From Comamonas jiangduensis (GTDB taxonomy: Bacteria; Pseudomonadota; Gammaproteobacteria; Burkholderiales; Burkholderiaceae_C), in NCBI RefSeq assembly GCF_902829245.1, contig NZ_CADEPJ010000035.1, forward strand, positions 1-47,834: a stretch of DNA of 47,834 nucleotides, given 5' to 3'. Positions 18,727-28,491 of the stretch are shown here, one piece after another (positions within the stretch are counted from its first letter, which is position 1; every line of letters begins with the position of its first letter). The notes under the pieces are model-generated. The model worked only from the letters and a program-made list of their open reading frames with translations, made no database searches and had not been told where the DNA came from. The position numbers and the translations under genes are program-made.

Positions 18727-19315
18727 ACGGGAAATGTTCATCTCCAACCAAAAAGACTATGAATCGTTCAACGTTTGCTGGTGGGGTACATATATTCCTC
18801 TACATGGGCTAGAGAATTTGATAAGGGCCTTTTCACATATAGGAAATGATAGAATTAAGCTATATTTATTTGGCGACTCTAATGAAAAAGCAAAACCATA
18901 TGTTTCATTGATAAAAAGTCTTGAGCTGACTGATAGGGTATTCATTAATAATGATTTCCATTTTTCAAATGGAAAGCTAGCTCCAATTTTGGCCGGTACT
19001 TGTGACTTGGCAGTAGGCAATTTCGGGTCAAGCGATAAGGCTAAAACGGTGCTTGTTAATAAGCTTGTTGATGCACTTTCTTTTGGGATCCCATGTTTAA
19101 CAATAAAGACAAGTGCCACAACAGAACTGTTGCCAAACAATGAAGGATTAATTATCACGGAATCAAATCCAGAAAGTATTGCATTTAAAATTGAAGAGTG
19201 TTTTAATAAAAGGTCAACTTTGAATGAAATAGGAATGTCCGGTAAGAAAAAGTATTTTGATTTGTTTTCGCCTGATATTTTCAGAATTAAACTCCTAGCA
19301 ATATTGCAAGAGTGA
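18704..19315 (+). pseudogene. Group 1 glycosyltransferase, C-terminal remnant
   Basis: In a different frame from ddhC, about 200 residues of a GT-B type glycosyltransferase can be read: FNVCWWGTYIPLHGLENLIR, then the domain-closing region with KLVDALSFGIPCLT and LIITESNPESIA. This corresponds to the sugar-nucleotide-binding half only; the N-terminal half is gone. The sequence is AT-rich, in contrast to the preceding ddhC. It ends with a GTGA overlap onto the flippase gene, so the 3' arrangement looks natural and the 5' end does not. Confidence 0.75.
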
Positions 19316-20649
19316 TAGTAGAGTTGAAAAATAATACATCTAACAGCCTTTATCCAGCCATAGCGAAAAGCATGCTTGGGCGTTATGCTGTGTATGCTAC
19401 CAATCTGGTCTCCATGATGGTGCTTGCTCGCATCTTCACTCCCCAGGATTTCGGCACTGTTGCGGCCATCACCGTATTTTGTGCTTTGTTTCAACTGATG
19501 GCTGAGGCTGGATTAGGTCCAGCCATCATTAACGTTGAAAATTTAAGTTGCTCAGACAGGAACGGGATTTTTGGTCTGACCTTATGCGCGGGTATAGCAT
19601 TGGCGCTGATCTTTGCGGCACTAGCACCTGCTTTTCTACTTTTCTATGGCCTACCACGCGTGGATGAGGTGGTTCCATATATTGCATTAACTCTTTTCTT
19701 CTTTGCAGCCAGTACGGTCCCCAATGCCCTGTTGCTCCGTGATAAGGCCTTCTTTCGCATTGCCTACGCCGGACTCATCGCTGAGATTGTTAGCACGTCT
19801 GCGGTAATAGGGCTATCGCAACTCATCGAACCACTTCATGCCCTGGCTGCAAAGAGCGCTTTCAGTGCAGTGTGCATATTTCTTGCTACATGGTATTTTT
19901 CGGAGGGAACTGAATTTGGCCGTCCTATGCCAGGTAAGAAGTTCTCAGCCATCAAACCGATACTTGGATTTACCTCTTATCAGCTCGGTTTCAATTTCAT
20001 CAATTTTTTTTCACGAAATCTTGACAATATTTTGGTTGGTAAATACATGGGAGCAACAGCCTTGGGGAATTACGATAAGGCGTACCAGTTAATGAAATAC
20101 CCACTGATGCTGCTGACCTTTGCAATGACCCCAGCGATTCAGCCAGTCATTCGCAAGCATGCGGGGGATCGTGAAAAGGTAGAGGCTATTCACCGCGATT
20201 TCACGTTGAAGCTCTCGCTCGTTGGTGCCGCTGCCGGACTGGGCATGTTCTTCCTGTCAGATTGGATTATTCTTATCGCCCTCGGTGAACAGTGGTTGGA
20301 CGTAGCACCCATCATCCGCATCCTTGCTATTGCAATTCCTGTGCAGGTCATACTCTCGACCAGTGGCAGCTTCTTTCAGGCAATGAATCGCGCAGATTTA
20401 TTGTTCATAAGCGGCACGCTATCAGCAGTGGTCATGGTCTCTGCCATAATTTTCGGTATTACCGCTCAGGATATAAATTTACTTTGCTGGTGTTTAGTAG
20501 GTGCATTTCACATTAATTTCGTACAGGCATATTACTTTATGTACCGAAAAGTTTTCTTTGCACCGCTTAGTCGTTATTTGGTGCGCATGTTGCCTGCGAC
20601 AGGGGTAGTGCTGGGTATGATTTGCTACTCATTTGTGGATGGGGTCTAG
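19312..20649 (+). CDS. wzx: Wzx-like O-antigen/polysaccharide flippase
   Basis: This protein of about 445 residues, with many hydrophobic segments, belongs to the MOP-type polysaccharide exporter family that flips undecaprenyl-linked repeat units across the inner membrane. Typical family features are MVLARIFTPQDFGTVAAIT near the N-terminus, RNLDNILVGKYMGATALGNY in the middle, and a late STSGSFFQAMNRADLL. It starts at GTG 19312, overlapping the preceding stop (GTGA); TTG 19324 is an alternative. The frame is intact. Confidence 0.85.
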   Translation: MIVELKNNTSNSLYPAIAKSMLGRYAVYATNLVSMMVLARIFTPQDFGTVAAITVFCALFQLMAEAGLGPAIINVENLSCSDRNGIFGLTLCAGIALALIFAALAPAFLLFYGLPRVDEVVPYIALTLFFFAASTVPNALLLRDKAFFRIAYAGLIAEIVSTSAVIGLSQLIEPLHALAAKSAFSAVCIFLATWYFSEGTEFGRPMPGKKFSAIKPILGFTSYQLGFNFINFFSRNLDNILVGKYMGATALGNYDKAYQLMKYPLMLLTFAMTPAIQPVIRKHAGDREKVEAIHRDFTLKLSLVGAAAGLGMFFLSDWIILIALGEQWLDVAPIIRILAIAIPVQVILSTSGSFFQAMNRADLLFISGTLSAVVMVSAIIFGITAQDINLLCWCLVGAFHINFVQAYYFMYRKVFFAPLSRYLVRMLPATGVVLGMICYSFVDGV

Positions 20650-21069
20650 GGTACTTTCGCAGAAGCCGCTTTTTTGTAAATCTTGTTGCTAAAATTTATC
20701 AATTTTATTGGGTTGTTTTTTGAGGGTATTGAATTATGCAGACTTTCCCTTGTTGTGCATTTTGACATTTTGAAGTGATCAGTATCCATCTGAAACTAGT
20801 GTAAATTATGCAAGAAATAGGATTTCCCGTACAGCAAGCTTGAGTCTCCCTTGACTCAGAATCAGATGGTTTATCGAGTGCTATTCTCAGTATGACAGAC
20901 ACATCACCGTAGTACTCTGAAGGTCGAAATGTTTGCAAATGCTCGTCGCAAAAGCAAGCATGATAATTTGAGAGGGCTTTTTATGTCACAAATAGTGGCA
21001 TTAATTTTTTTGTTGTTTATCAATTGCTCGCATTGGCAGATGTCTTGATGAAGTAAAACAGTGGACCAC
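20650..21069. other. Gene-free AT-rich stretch before the IS element
   Basis: No family gene is recognised in these 420 bp. A possible ribosome site GAGAGG precedes ATG 20983, which opens only a 21-residue hydrophobic frame (MSQIVALIFLLFINCSHWQM). This could be the start of a lost membrane gene or chance. Small minus-strand frames here look like noise. Confidence 0.4.
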
Positions 21070-21140
21070 CGGTACATGCCAAGATAGTTGTCGCGTCATT
21101 TATGCCGCTAGACGTATTTTTTGCGTGATGCTTTCGATCC
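21070..21140. repeat. 71-bp IS-end direct repeat, outer copy
   Basis: This is the true right end of the IS, containing the orfB 3' codons (RIESITQKIRLAA, stop) and the inverted repeat. It is identical to 21399-21469 except for one C/T difference at the ninth or tenth base after its start. Confidence 0.9.
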
Positions 21141-21817
21141 TTTCTGGGTTCAAGGCGACAGCTTCGATGGGCTGCCAATTTCTGGTGTGACGGCTCCATC
21201 AGGCAGGTCGGTTTTGCTTGGCTTGTTCATAGACCTGATGGTGATGAGCCAAGATAGCTTTGTCTTGACCCGTATGGCGCTGCTGCGGTGTCACAAACTG
21301 AATGCCGCTGTGGCGGTGCTCATGGTTGTACCAGTGCACAAACTCTGCCGCCCACTGCCGTGCGCTGGCTAAATCACAGAACCCTCGAGCTGGATATTCG
21401 GTACATGTCAAGATAGTTGTCGCGTCATTTATGCCGCTAGACGTATTTTTTGCGTGATGCTTTCGATCCGTTTGTCCGTGGGCACGCAGCACCCGTGCAA
21501 AGCTCGATTCGCTGGCGATATAACGCCCTTCATCGGCAAGCATGGGCACGATGCGCGATGGCGGCATATCCGCAAATCTCGGTTCATTGGCCACACGCAA
21601 GATTTCCTGGCGCTCTTCCTGCGTCAGTGCGTGCAGGCGTTGGTCGCTGGCAATGTTTACGCTGATCTTCCTGTAAGGCCAGCCCTGTGCTGCGCCAACG
21701 CTGCAGCGTGCGCACATCAATGCCAGCCACTTCACACGCAGGGCGCAACCTCGCTCCTTCACGGTGTGCCTGATCAATGTCCCGGACCAGTTTCTGGCGG
21801 TGATCCAAGGGAATCAT
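21100..21817 (-). pseudogene. IS3-family transposase orfB, disrupted
   Basis: orfB begins at ATG 21817 (MIPLDHRQKLVRDIDQAHRE), overlapping the orfA stop as ATGA. The N-terminal helical domain includes LRPACEVAGIDVRTLQRW, and the pre-catalytic segment is FADMPPSRIVPMLADEGRY. The rve integrase core with its first two catalytic acidic residues is missing, replaced by a copy of the IS end. The C-terminal part EFVHWYNHEHRHSGIQFVTP follows, then a further frame change and PIEAVALNPERIESITQ up to TAA at 21100. It cannot give an active transposase as recorded. Confidence 0.8.
21399..21469. repeat. 71-bp IS-end direct repeat, inner copy
   Basis: This second copy of the IS right end lies within orfB, where the DDE core should be. 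It joins VLRAHGQT on one side to EYPARGFCDLAS on the other. Confidence 0.9.
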
Positions 21818-22283
21818 TCTTCCCCGTCCTCTCGCATCATCGCCTCGAGTTTTTTGACAGCACCAGCAGCGCTGCGGGTTCTGCCAAGGCCTTTTCTTTG
21901 CGCCGCAACTCTCGCTCCAGCGATTGAATCAGTTTGCGGTCTTGCTTGCGGGTGTTTTGCAGTGCGGCTGCACCATCACCTGACAGCCCTTGCTGAGCCT
22001 GGAGCTTCCACTGCTCCAGCTCCTGGGGATACACCCCATGGCTGCGGCACCATTCATTTTTGCTTTGTTCGTCCATCGCAGCGGTGATCAGCAATGCATC
22101 AAAGTGAGCAGCAGGCGTCCACTCCTGCGTTTTAGAAGGCTGGGCCAACGCTTCGCTGAGCCACCGCTCCAACGTTGATTCACTAACACCCGTTTGCAAC
22201 GACACCTGCTGCAAGGAGGCACTTTCGGGAGGCAGTAACTTCGCCACCACGCTATCTTTGAAGGCTTGTCCGTATCGAGCCAC
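21814..22283 (-). CDS. IS3-family transposase orfA (frameshifted)
   Basis: orfA encodes the DNA-binding helix-turn-helix protein of the IS (MARYGQAFKDSVVAKLLPPE, then VSLQTGVSESTLERWL). It starts at GTG 22283. A long coiled-coil-like segment (QDRKLIQSLERELRRKEKAL) follows. One A is missing near 21850; restoring it gives LVLSKKLEAMMREDGEE and a stop overlapping the orfB start. The protein is about 155 residues. Confidence 0.8.
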
Positions 22284-22346
22284 TTGTTCCTCTGTTCGTT
22301 TCGCCCCTGATCATTCGATTTATATCGAGGCGACAACTATTCTGAC

Positions 22347-23564
22347 TCAGGGGGCAACTATATAATTATTGAACCTATCGTGCAGAGTATTTTTTTTCAT
22401 TATTGAATCATTGAAAATATAATTGTATATAAAAACTATTGCAAATACTCCAGTACTGCTTAAGAGTAGTGGATTTGTTCCGATTACAAAAATAAATATT
22501 AGCCATGGAAAGAGGTAGATTGATTTTGTTTTTTTTAGTTTTAACAATGGGTATACTAATATTAATATTATTACTGATGCCCCAATATACCGTATATTCT
22601 TAATAGTTCAAAATACGTTAGTTCAAAACTATATCCTATTTCATTAGTCCCTATAGAAAACATGCCAGATCCTGCTCCATATCCAAAAATAAGTAAAGGT
22701 AATGAGTTTTCAAAAAGGGATAAGTATGATAAAAATGCCCGATTTTGATAGAGTTTGAAAGCTCATCTGGGGATAAGAATCTGTCGTAAATTATATTTAT
22801 GTTATATATAACAAATGTCAATAAAAATAAAAATAAAAATGTAATAATAGCATATTTTGTAAGTCTACTTAAATTATCATTAATTTTGTAGTATAGAAAA
22901 ACAATAATAAGAGAAATCGAGGCGAGCATATTTGCTCTGGTTCCGCTAATGAATATAGTGAAAACTGTAAGTATAAATAATATTAAAGATGGAAAGTTAT
23001 TTGCTTTTAATAAGTGTCCGGCCAATATTATTAGTAAGACAGATGTTTTCCAGTAAATCATTGGTAATAAAATATCGCCAAATGTTCTGTAGCCAATCAA
23101 GGCGACTTGAGCATCATAGTTAAAATATTGTATAAATGGCGCGAAAAATCCTGAAATAATAAGGTGAGAGTTATTATTGACAATAAAAAAAATAGTAGAA
23201 TATAGGTTGAATTTAAGAATATCTTTGTGAAATTTATTTTTGCACCAACTACCATTGGTAGGAGAATGGTAGGTATGAATATGCTTGCATAATAGATTGC
23301 ATACTCTTGAGAGTAGAATTGATCTACGAAAACTCCTTGAAAAAAAGCAAGCGAAGAAACTAATAGAAGTAAAAATGGTACTAATAGGTGTTTTTTATGG
23401 ATTTTTATTTTTTTGGTAATTATTCCTAGGGTTAGTGTTATTATGCTGCATAAGAAGCTTGCTTTTTTTATTCCAAATAAATTGTCAGTTGGATCGATGG
23501 TTATAGATAAAAGAGTCAATGAAATAAAAAAAACGGATATTTTTGAATATATATTTATTGGCAT
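22347..23564 (-). CDS. wzy: Wzy-like O-antigen polymerase (AT-rich, several frameshifts)
   Basis: Successive overlapping frames on the minus strand join into one membrane protein of about 405 residues. It starts MPINIYSKISVFFISLTLLS at 23564. One lost T near 23130 restores FIQYFNYDAQVALIGYRTFG; later corrections restore LIFGYGAGSGMFSIGTNEIG and LELLRIYGILG-type sequence. The many hydrophobic segments plus an ISGTRANMLAS loop fit O-antigen ligase/polymerase proteins, which join repeat units in the periplasm. The stop codon at 22347-22349 coincides with the IS end. Start and upstream gene overlap by about 10 bp. Confidence 0.75.
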
Positions 23565-24360
23565 ATAATGCTAATTTTTTTGTAAATAAAAAATAGAAAT
23601 CCTTTGCCAGTGGATAAATTAAATTGTTTAAAGGATGAGGCTATGTTTTTATATAAGATTTTTGGTTTTTTTATTTTTAGAAGGATGGATGATAGGTTGT
23701 GCTTTTTGGCGCCGATAGTATTATTGTCATGTTGACGATAGAGTATGGTAGGGGCGTCTAAAAAAACAACGCGCCCATTATTTTTGAAAGTTTCTATACA
23801 GAGCCACCAATCATGCATTAATGCTTCTGATGGAAATGTTAATTTTTTTAGCAAGGCATTATTGAACATCACGGTACAACCTGTCACTGCATTGTGAGCT
23901 GCTGCATCATAAATCGTTTTTGGAACTTTAAGTCTCTGATAGGTAATCATAGATTCCGATATGACTTTCAAATTCTTGTCGACTACTTTTAAATCTGTGA
24001 ATAATAAAATTGCTTGATCTTGATTATTGATCGAAAGAATTTTTTCTAATGATAATTCTATCTTATTGGGAGCCAGATATCATCTTGGTCCGAGAACATT
24101 AAATATTTAGCAGTTGCATGTTTTAGCAGATGAAAGAAATTGTTTTGGCTCCGCCTGTTCTTATGTCATCATGAATTATTTTTATTTTTCTGGAAATTTA
24201 TTGCAGTATCTATTTAATATTTCTAGAGTTCCGTCTGATGAGCCGTCATCATGAATAATTAGTTGCCAATTATTATAACTTTGACTTAGGATGGATTCAA
24301 TTTGTGCCTCTAAGTATTTTCTCCATTATAAGTGGCCATTAAAATTTCAATTTTATGCAT
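23555..24360 (-). CDS. Family 2 glycosyltransferase 1 (AT-rich, several frameshifts)
   Basis: From ATG 24360 the restored protein begins MHKIEILMATYNGE, then IIHDDGSSDGTLEILNRY, the GT-A nucleotide-sugar site. LMFSDQDDIWLPNKIELSLE follows. After this come TGCTVMFNNALLKKL and MHDWWLCIETFKNNGRVV, typical of rhamnosyltransferase-like GT2 proteins. At least four single-base gaps, mostly in A or T runs, break the N-terminal half; the C-terminal 138 residues are intact. Length is about 268 residues. It would add one sugar, plausibly rhamnose given rfbBDAC, to the repeat unit on undecaprenyl phosphate. Confidence 0.8.
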
Positions 24361-25238
24361 TTTTTGGATTTTAAATAAATAAAGGAGGGCTAGTATTATT
24401 GCTTCTTTATGATTTCTTCGATATGCAAAAGGATTTTTTAGTACCAATATATTTAGTTTTCTAATTTGTTTTTCGTCTATGTTGATGGATTTTAATATTT
24501 CAAGGAGTTCTTTATTGAAGCTTCAGATTTGATTTTTTAAACCTTTTGATATATTGCTGGAGGCCAATATTGGCTCCAATTTGATTTTTTGGTGTTGTCT
24601 GTAGTATATGTTGGGTTGATTATCAATGTGCCATTTGAAGTTATTTGCTCTAGCAAATGCATAGATATACCAATCGTGATGGTATGGTGGATTTATTAAA
24701 TTGTATAATTCTCTTTGGATTGAGAGTGTTAGTTTTTTGTCAATATATAAGTGCATCCAGGACCGGCAGGCTCGAAGTAGTAATCATATTTCTTTTGTGG
24801 ATAAGATTTTTGATAATTTTATTTTTGCGATCTCCAGCGTCCCAAAACACTCAACATCACTAGAATATCCGAAAGCTCGCTCCTCCTCTAGGAGCTGAAT
24901 GCCACGAATAATTTTGCTGGCTTCCATATATCATCTTGGTCAGATAAGGCAATAAAATCAAATTCTTCAAAATCTACATTTTTAATAAGATAGTAAAAAT
25001 TCTTCCCTGCAGAACCAAAGCGTTCTTTGCTTTCATTAATAATGAAAATGTTCTTGTATATTTTTTGAAGTTTCTCGCAAATTTCTAAGGTTCTATCTGT
25101 TGATGCGTCGATGCTGATGTATATATAAATATCTACATCAACTTGGTTGACGATAGATTCAATTTGCTCTTGAATATATTTTTCGCCGTTATAGGCAGCA
25201 AGCAAAACGGCTACTTTGGGTAATTGTTTGGTTTTCAT
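24353..25238 (-). CDS. Family 2 glycosyltransferase 2 (AT-rich, several frameshifts)
   Basis: The gene starts at ATG 25238 (MKTKQLPKVAVLLAAYNGEK). The GT-A fold shows ISIDASTDRTLEICEKL and FDFIALSDQDDIWKPAKL. Restored later parts read EPAGPGCTYILTKKLTLS, HHDWYIYAFARANNFKWHID and NIYYRQHQ, closely parallel in order to the neighbouring GT2, so the two are probable paralogues. Its 3' end runs to near 24353 and abuts or overlaps the next gene. Its start overlaps the stop of the WecA-like gene (ATGA). The acceptor and sugar are unknown. Confidence 0.8.
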
Positions 25239-26345
25239 TTCTTTGGCACCCACCTAAAAAAGCCAACTTACTATACATAGTCAGATAAACCAGAGTGCTG
25301 ACCAGTAGCAGCACAGCACACAACCATGTGTACTGATAGCTAAAACCGCTGCCATACAGGGAATGGCTGCATACAGCCACAGAAAAGGCGAGGTAAAACC
25401 GTTTTGCAGTGTTTTGGAAAAGTTGCCAAATAAGTGGCGTGCCCAGCGCTTGTTGGTCAGGCTATGCAGGTGAAAGGCATCTGGCTGTGTGGCATCACAG
25501 TTAGTGCGTAAAAACTTGCGGCGATAAATACTGAACAGCACTTCAATAATGGGGTACGAACAAATCAGCAAACTGGCCCAAGGCGACACCTGTGCATTGC
25601 GTGCTGGTAGCAAAATGGCAAGCCAGGCCAACGTAAAGCCCAGAAAATACGCGCCACCATCACCCAGAAAAATTTTGCCAAAGGGCCAGTTCACCAGAAA
25701 AAAGCCCAGCACTGCGCTCGCAATAATCAGACAGGTAAAGGCCAGGGGGATGTCGCCTACCCCACGTGCAATCAGGCCAAAGGCGGTGAGCATGATGAGT
25801 GCAACACCCGCTGTCAGGCCATTAAAGCCGTCAATGATATTGATGGCATTGGCTACGCCCCCAACGGCAAAGGCAGTAAAGAGTACGGATATGGCAGTAA
25901 AGCCCAGCAGCCAGTCCACGCCCCAGATATCTACGCTGGTAAGCGAAACACCCGTAATGCCCCAGCCCAGCAGGCCAGAGGCCATGGTGGCCAGCAGGCG
26001 GGTTTTGACGGAGACTTTTTTGGTGATGTCTTCCAGCAGGCCAAAGATAAAGGCGGGCATGCCTGCCATCAAAATAGCACTAAGGATTTGACGTTTTTCT
26101 GCTGCGGCTGGGTCGTGGCTGGAAGCGGCATAGCCTGCCAGCACACCCACGACCAGCGCAATGCCTGCAATGCGCGGGGTGGGCGCGGTATGGAACTTTT
26201 GCACGCCGGTGCTGGAATCCATAGAGAAGGCTCCGTGCCACTTCTTGGTACCGACGAGTAATAGACAGGTGAGGAAAGAGGCGATGGCGGCAATGAGGGC
26301 ATCAAAGCGTGCCAACTCTAGCGGAGAGAAGTGACTGAAGAACAT
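25235..26345 (-). CDS. WecA/WbpL-like undecaprenyl-phosphate sugar-1-phosphate transferase
   Basis: This MraY-family membrane enzyme would prime O-antigen synthesis by loading a HexNAc-1-phosphate onto undecaprenyl phosphate. It starts at ATG 26345 (MFFSHFSPLELARFDALIAA). Motifs include PTPRIAGIALVVG, the catalytic loop NAINIIDGFNGLTAG, NWPFGKIFLGDGGAYFLGF, and the late HLHSLTNKR cytoplasmic loop. The recorded frame derails near 25325. Two one-base corrections give WLCAVLLLVSTLVYLTMYSK, then FFRWVPKK with a TGA overlapping the GT2 start. Composition is nearer the host than the GT2/wzy genes downstream. It diverges from argB. Confidence 0.9.
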
Positions 26346-26433
26346 GTGGGGGCGTAGCTATGTGTGCCACCAGCGTGGACTGGGGCACAATGCAAAGTTT
26401 GTTTGACTTTATTGTCCCATGTACTGCTGGTAG

Positions 26434-27329
<896 letters not shown>

Positions 27330-27350
27330 TTGACTTAATGCATTCTTAAA

Positions 27351-27382
27351 AACGCTGAGCGCCCCAAGCCTCAGCGTTTTTT
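27351..27382 (+). terminator. Intrinsic terminator after argB
   Basis: AACGCTGAG (27351-27359) pairs with CTCAGCGTT (27370-27378) around a 10-nt loop and is followed by TTTT. Confidence 0.88.
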
Positions 27383-27493
27383 CATGGGCGGCTCAAATTC
27401 CAAATAGTCACGGCAGTGACAAAAACTCACTAATATGGCTGCTGAAAACGGGAAAGCAGTTCCGCGTGCGGATTGCAGCATCGAAGACCCGCA

Positions 27494-27600
27494 CATACCA
27501 CCCTGGATGCGTCGTGACTTTGCCTGGACGTACTTTGGTACTGAAGGCGGCTTCGCGTTTCGTCTCCATCGCAAATCCAAGATTTGCTGGGTGGGGTATG
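27494..27600 (+). repeat. 107-bp element with terminal inverted repeats, copy 1
   Basis: The element runs from CATACCACCCTGGATGCGTC to GATTTGCTGGGTGGGGTATG, and its ends are inverted repeats of each other. It matches, in the opposite orientation, the element at 33591-33695. It fills most of the gap between argB and the response-regulator gene. A short open frame across it (27435-27629) looks incidental. Confidence 0.75.
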
Positions 27601-27661
27601 AGCGGCTCAAAAGCAAGTGCAGAGCCTGATAGAGAAAAAGGCGCGCATAAGGGGGCTTGGA

Positions 27662-28383
27662 ATGCGGCTTTTGCTGGTTGAAGACGATTTGATGGTGGCC
27701 AGCGGCATGAAGCTCGGGCTGACCGACGCGGGCTACGCGGTGGACTGGGTCAGTAGTGCGGAACGTGCCTTGGAGGTGCTGGCGCAAGAGTCATTTGATA
27801 TTGCGATTTTGGATATTGGCCTGTCTGGCATGGATGGGCTGGACTGCTGCACCGCATGCGCAGCAAAGGCATGGCTTGCGCCAGCATGCCGGTCTTGATG
27901 CTCACGGCGCGCGATGGGTTGCACGACCGCGTGCGAGGGCTGGATTTGGGGGCGGACGACTACATGGTCAAGCCCTATGAGTTGCCCGAGCTGCTGGCGC
28001 GCTTGCGTGCACTCCTGCGCCGTTCGCAGGCCGCTAATAGTGCGGTGCTCAGTTTTGGACCTTTGGCGCTGGATACTGCCGCGCACAGCGTGGGCGTGTG
28101 GACGGGCGGCGAAGAAGGCGCTGGTGAATTGCAAAGCATTGACCTGGGGCCGCGTGAATGGACGGTGCTGGAGTATTTGCTGATCCACGCGCCCAAACCC
28201 GCCAGCAAAGACAAGTTGCTGCAGGCGCTGACCGGCTGGGACAAAGAGATCACGCCTAACGCTGTGGAAGTGTATGTCTCGCGCCTGCGCGCCAAGCTGG
28301 AGCCCCACGGCGTGGCGCTGCGGTCCATCCGGGGTTTTGGCTACCGCCTCGATTTGCTGCAGGCAGAAACTGCAGCCAGTTAG
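27662..28383 (+). CDS. OmpR/PhoB-type response regulator (QseB-like, frameshifted)
   Basis: It begins MRLLLVEDDLMVASGMKLGL, with the acidic pocket residues D8/D9 and phospho-acceptor D51 in ILDIGLSGMDG. One base is lost near 27847; the restored sequence is GLDLLHRMRSKGMACASMP, followed by LMLTARDG and the switch Lys in DDYMVKPYELPE. The C-terminal winged helix ends VEVYVSRLRAKLE and IRGFGYRLD. The restored length is about 240 residues. The cognate kinase lies about 108 bp downstream. Confidence 0.92.
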
Positions 28384-28389
28384 TTTTTT

Positions 28390-28488
28390 TACAACTTTTA
28401 TAGCTGCTAGTGCTCATTAATCAAGGATTTCAAATAGAAAAGTATCTGAAGTCTCCGTGAATCAAGCGCTGACAGCTCTCTTGTTTGA
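28390..28488. repeat. GCGCTT/AAGCGC repeat, degenerate pair
   Basis: Two facing half copies (TTTTATAGCTGCTAGTGCTC near 28397 and TCAAGCGCTGACAGCTCTC near 28463) lie in the regulator-kinase gap. Confidence 0.5.
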
Positions 28489-28491
28489 TTG

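Larger units (their letters stand above)
21070..22350 (-). mobile_element. IS3-family insertion sequence, internally rearranged
   Basis: The element is read on the minus strand, with two overlapping transposase genes (orfA, orfB) and imperfect terminal inverted repeats. One end reads inward TGCCAAGATAGTTGTCGCGTC near 21077; the other reads TGAGTCAGAATAGTTGTCGC from 22349. Part of the DDE catalytic core of orfB is deleted, and a second copy of the terminal 71 bp sits inside at 21399-21469. The element is therefore defective as recorded. No clear target duplication is visible. It separates the Wzx arm from the Wzy arm of the island. Confidence 0.8.

Noticed and set aside
17908-19315. A real DdhC-glycosyltransferase fusion protein
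   Set aside because: The two parts are in different frames and each lacks an essential half.
20705-20938. A 77-residue minus-strand frame between wzx and the IS
   Set aside because: No ribosome site, no family pattern, atypical residue mix.
27435-27629. A 64-residue open frame after argB
   Set aside because: It lies over the 107-bp inverted-terminus repeat, which also occurs without this frame at 33591.
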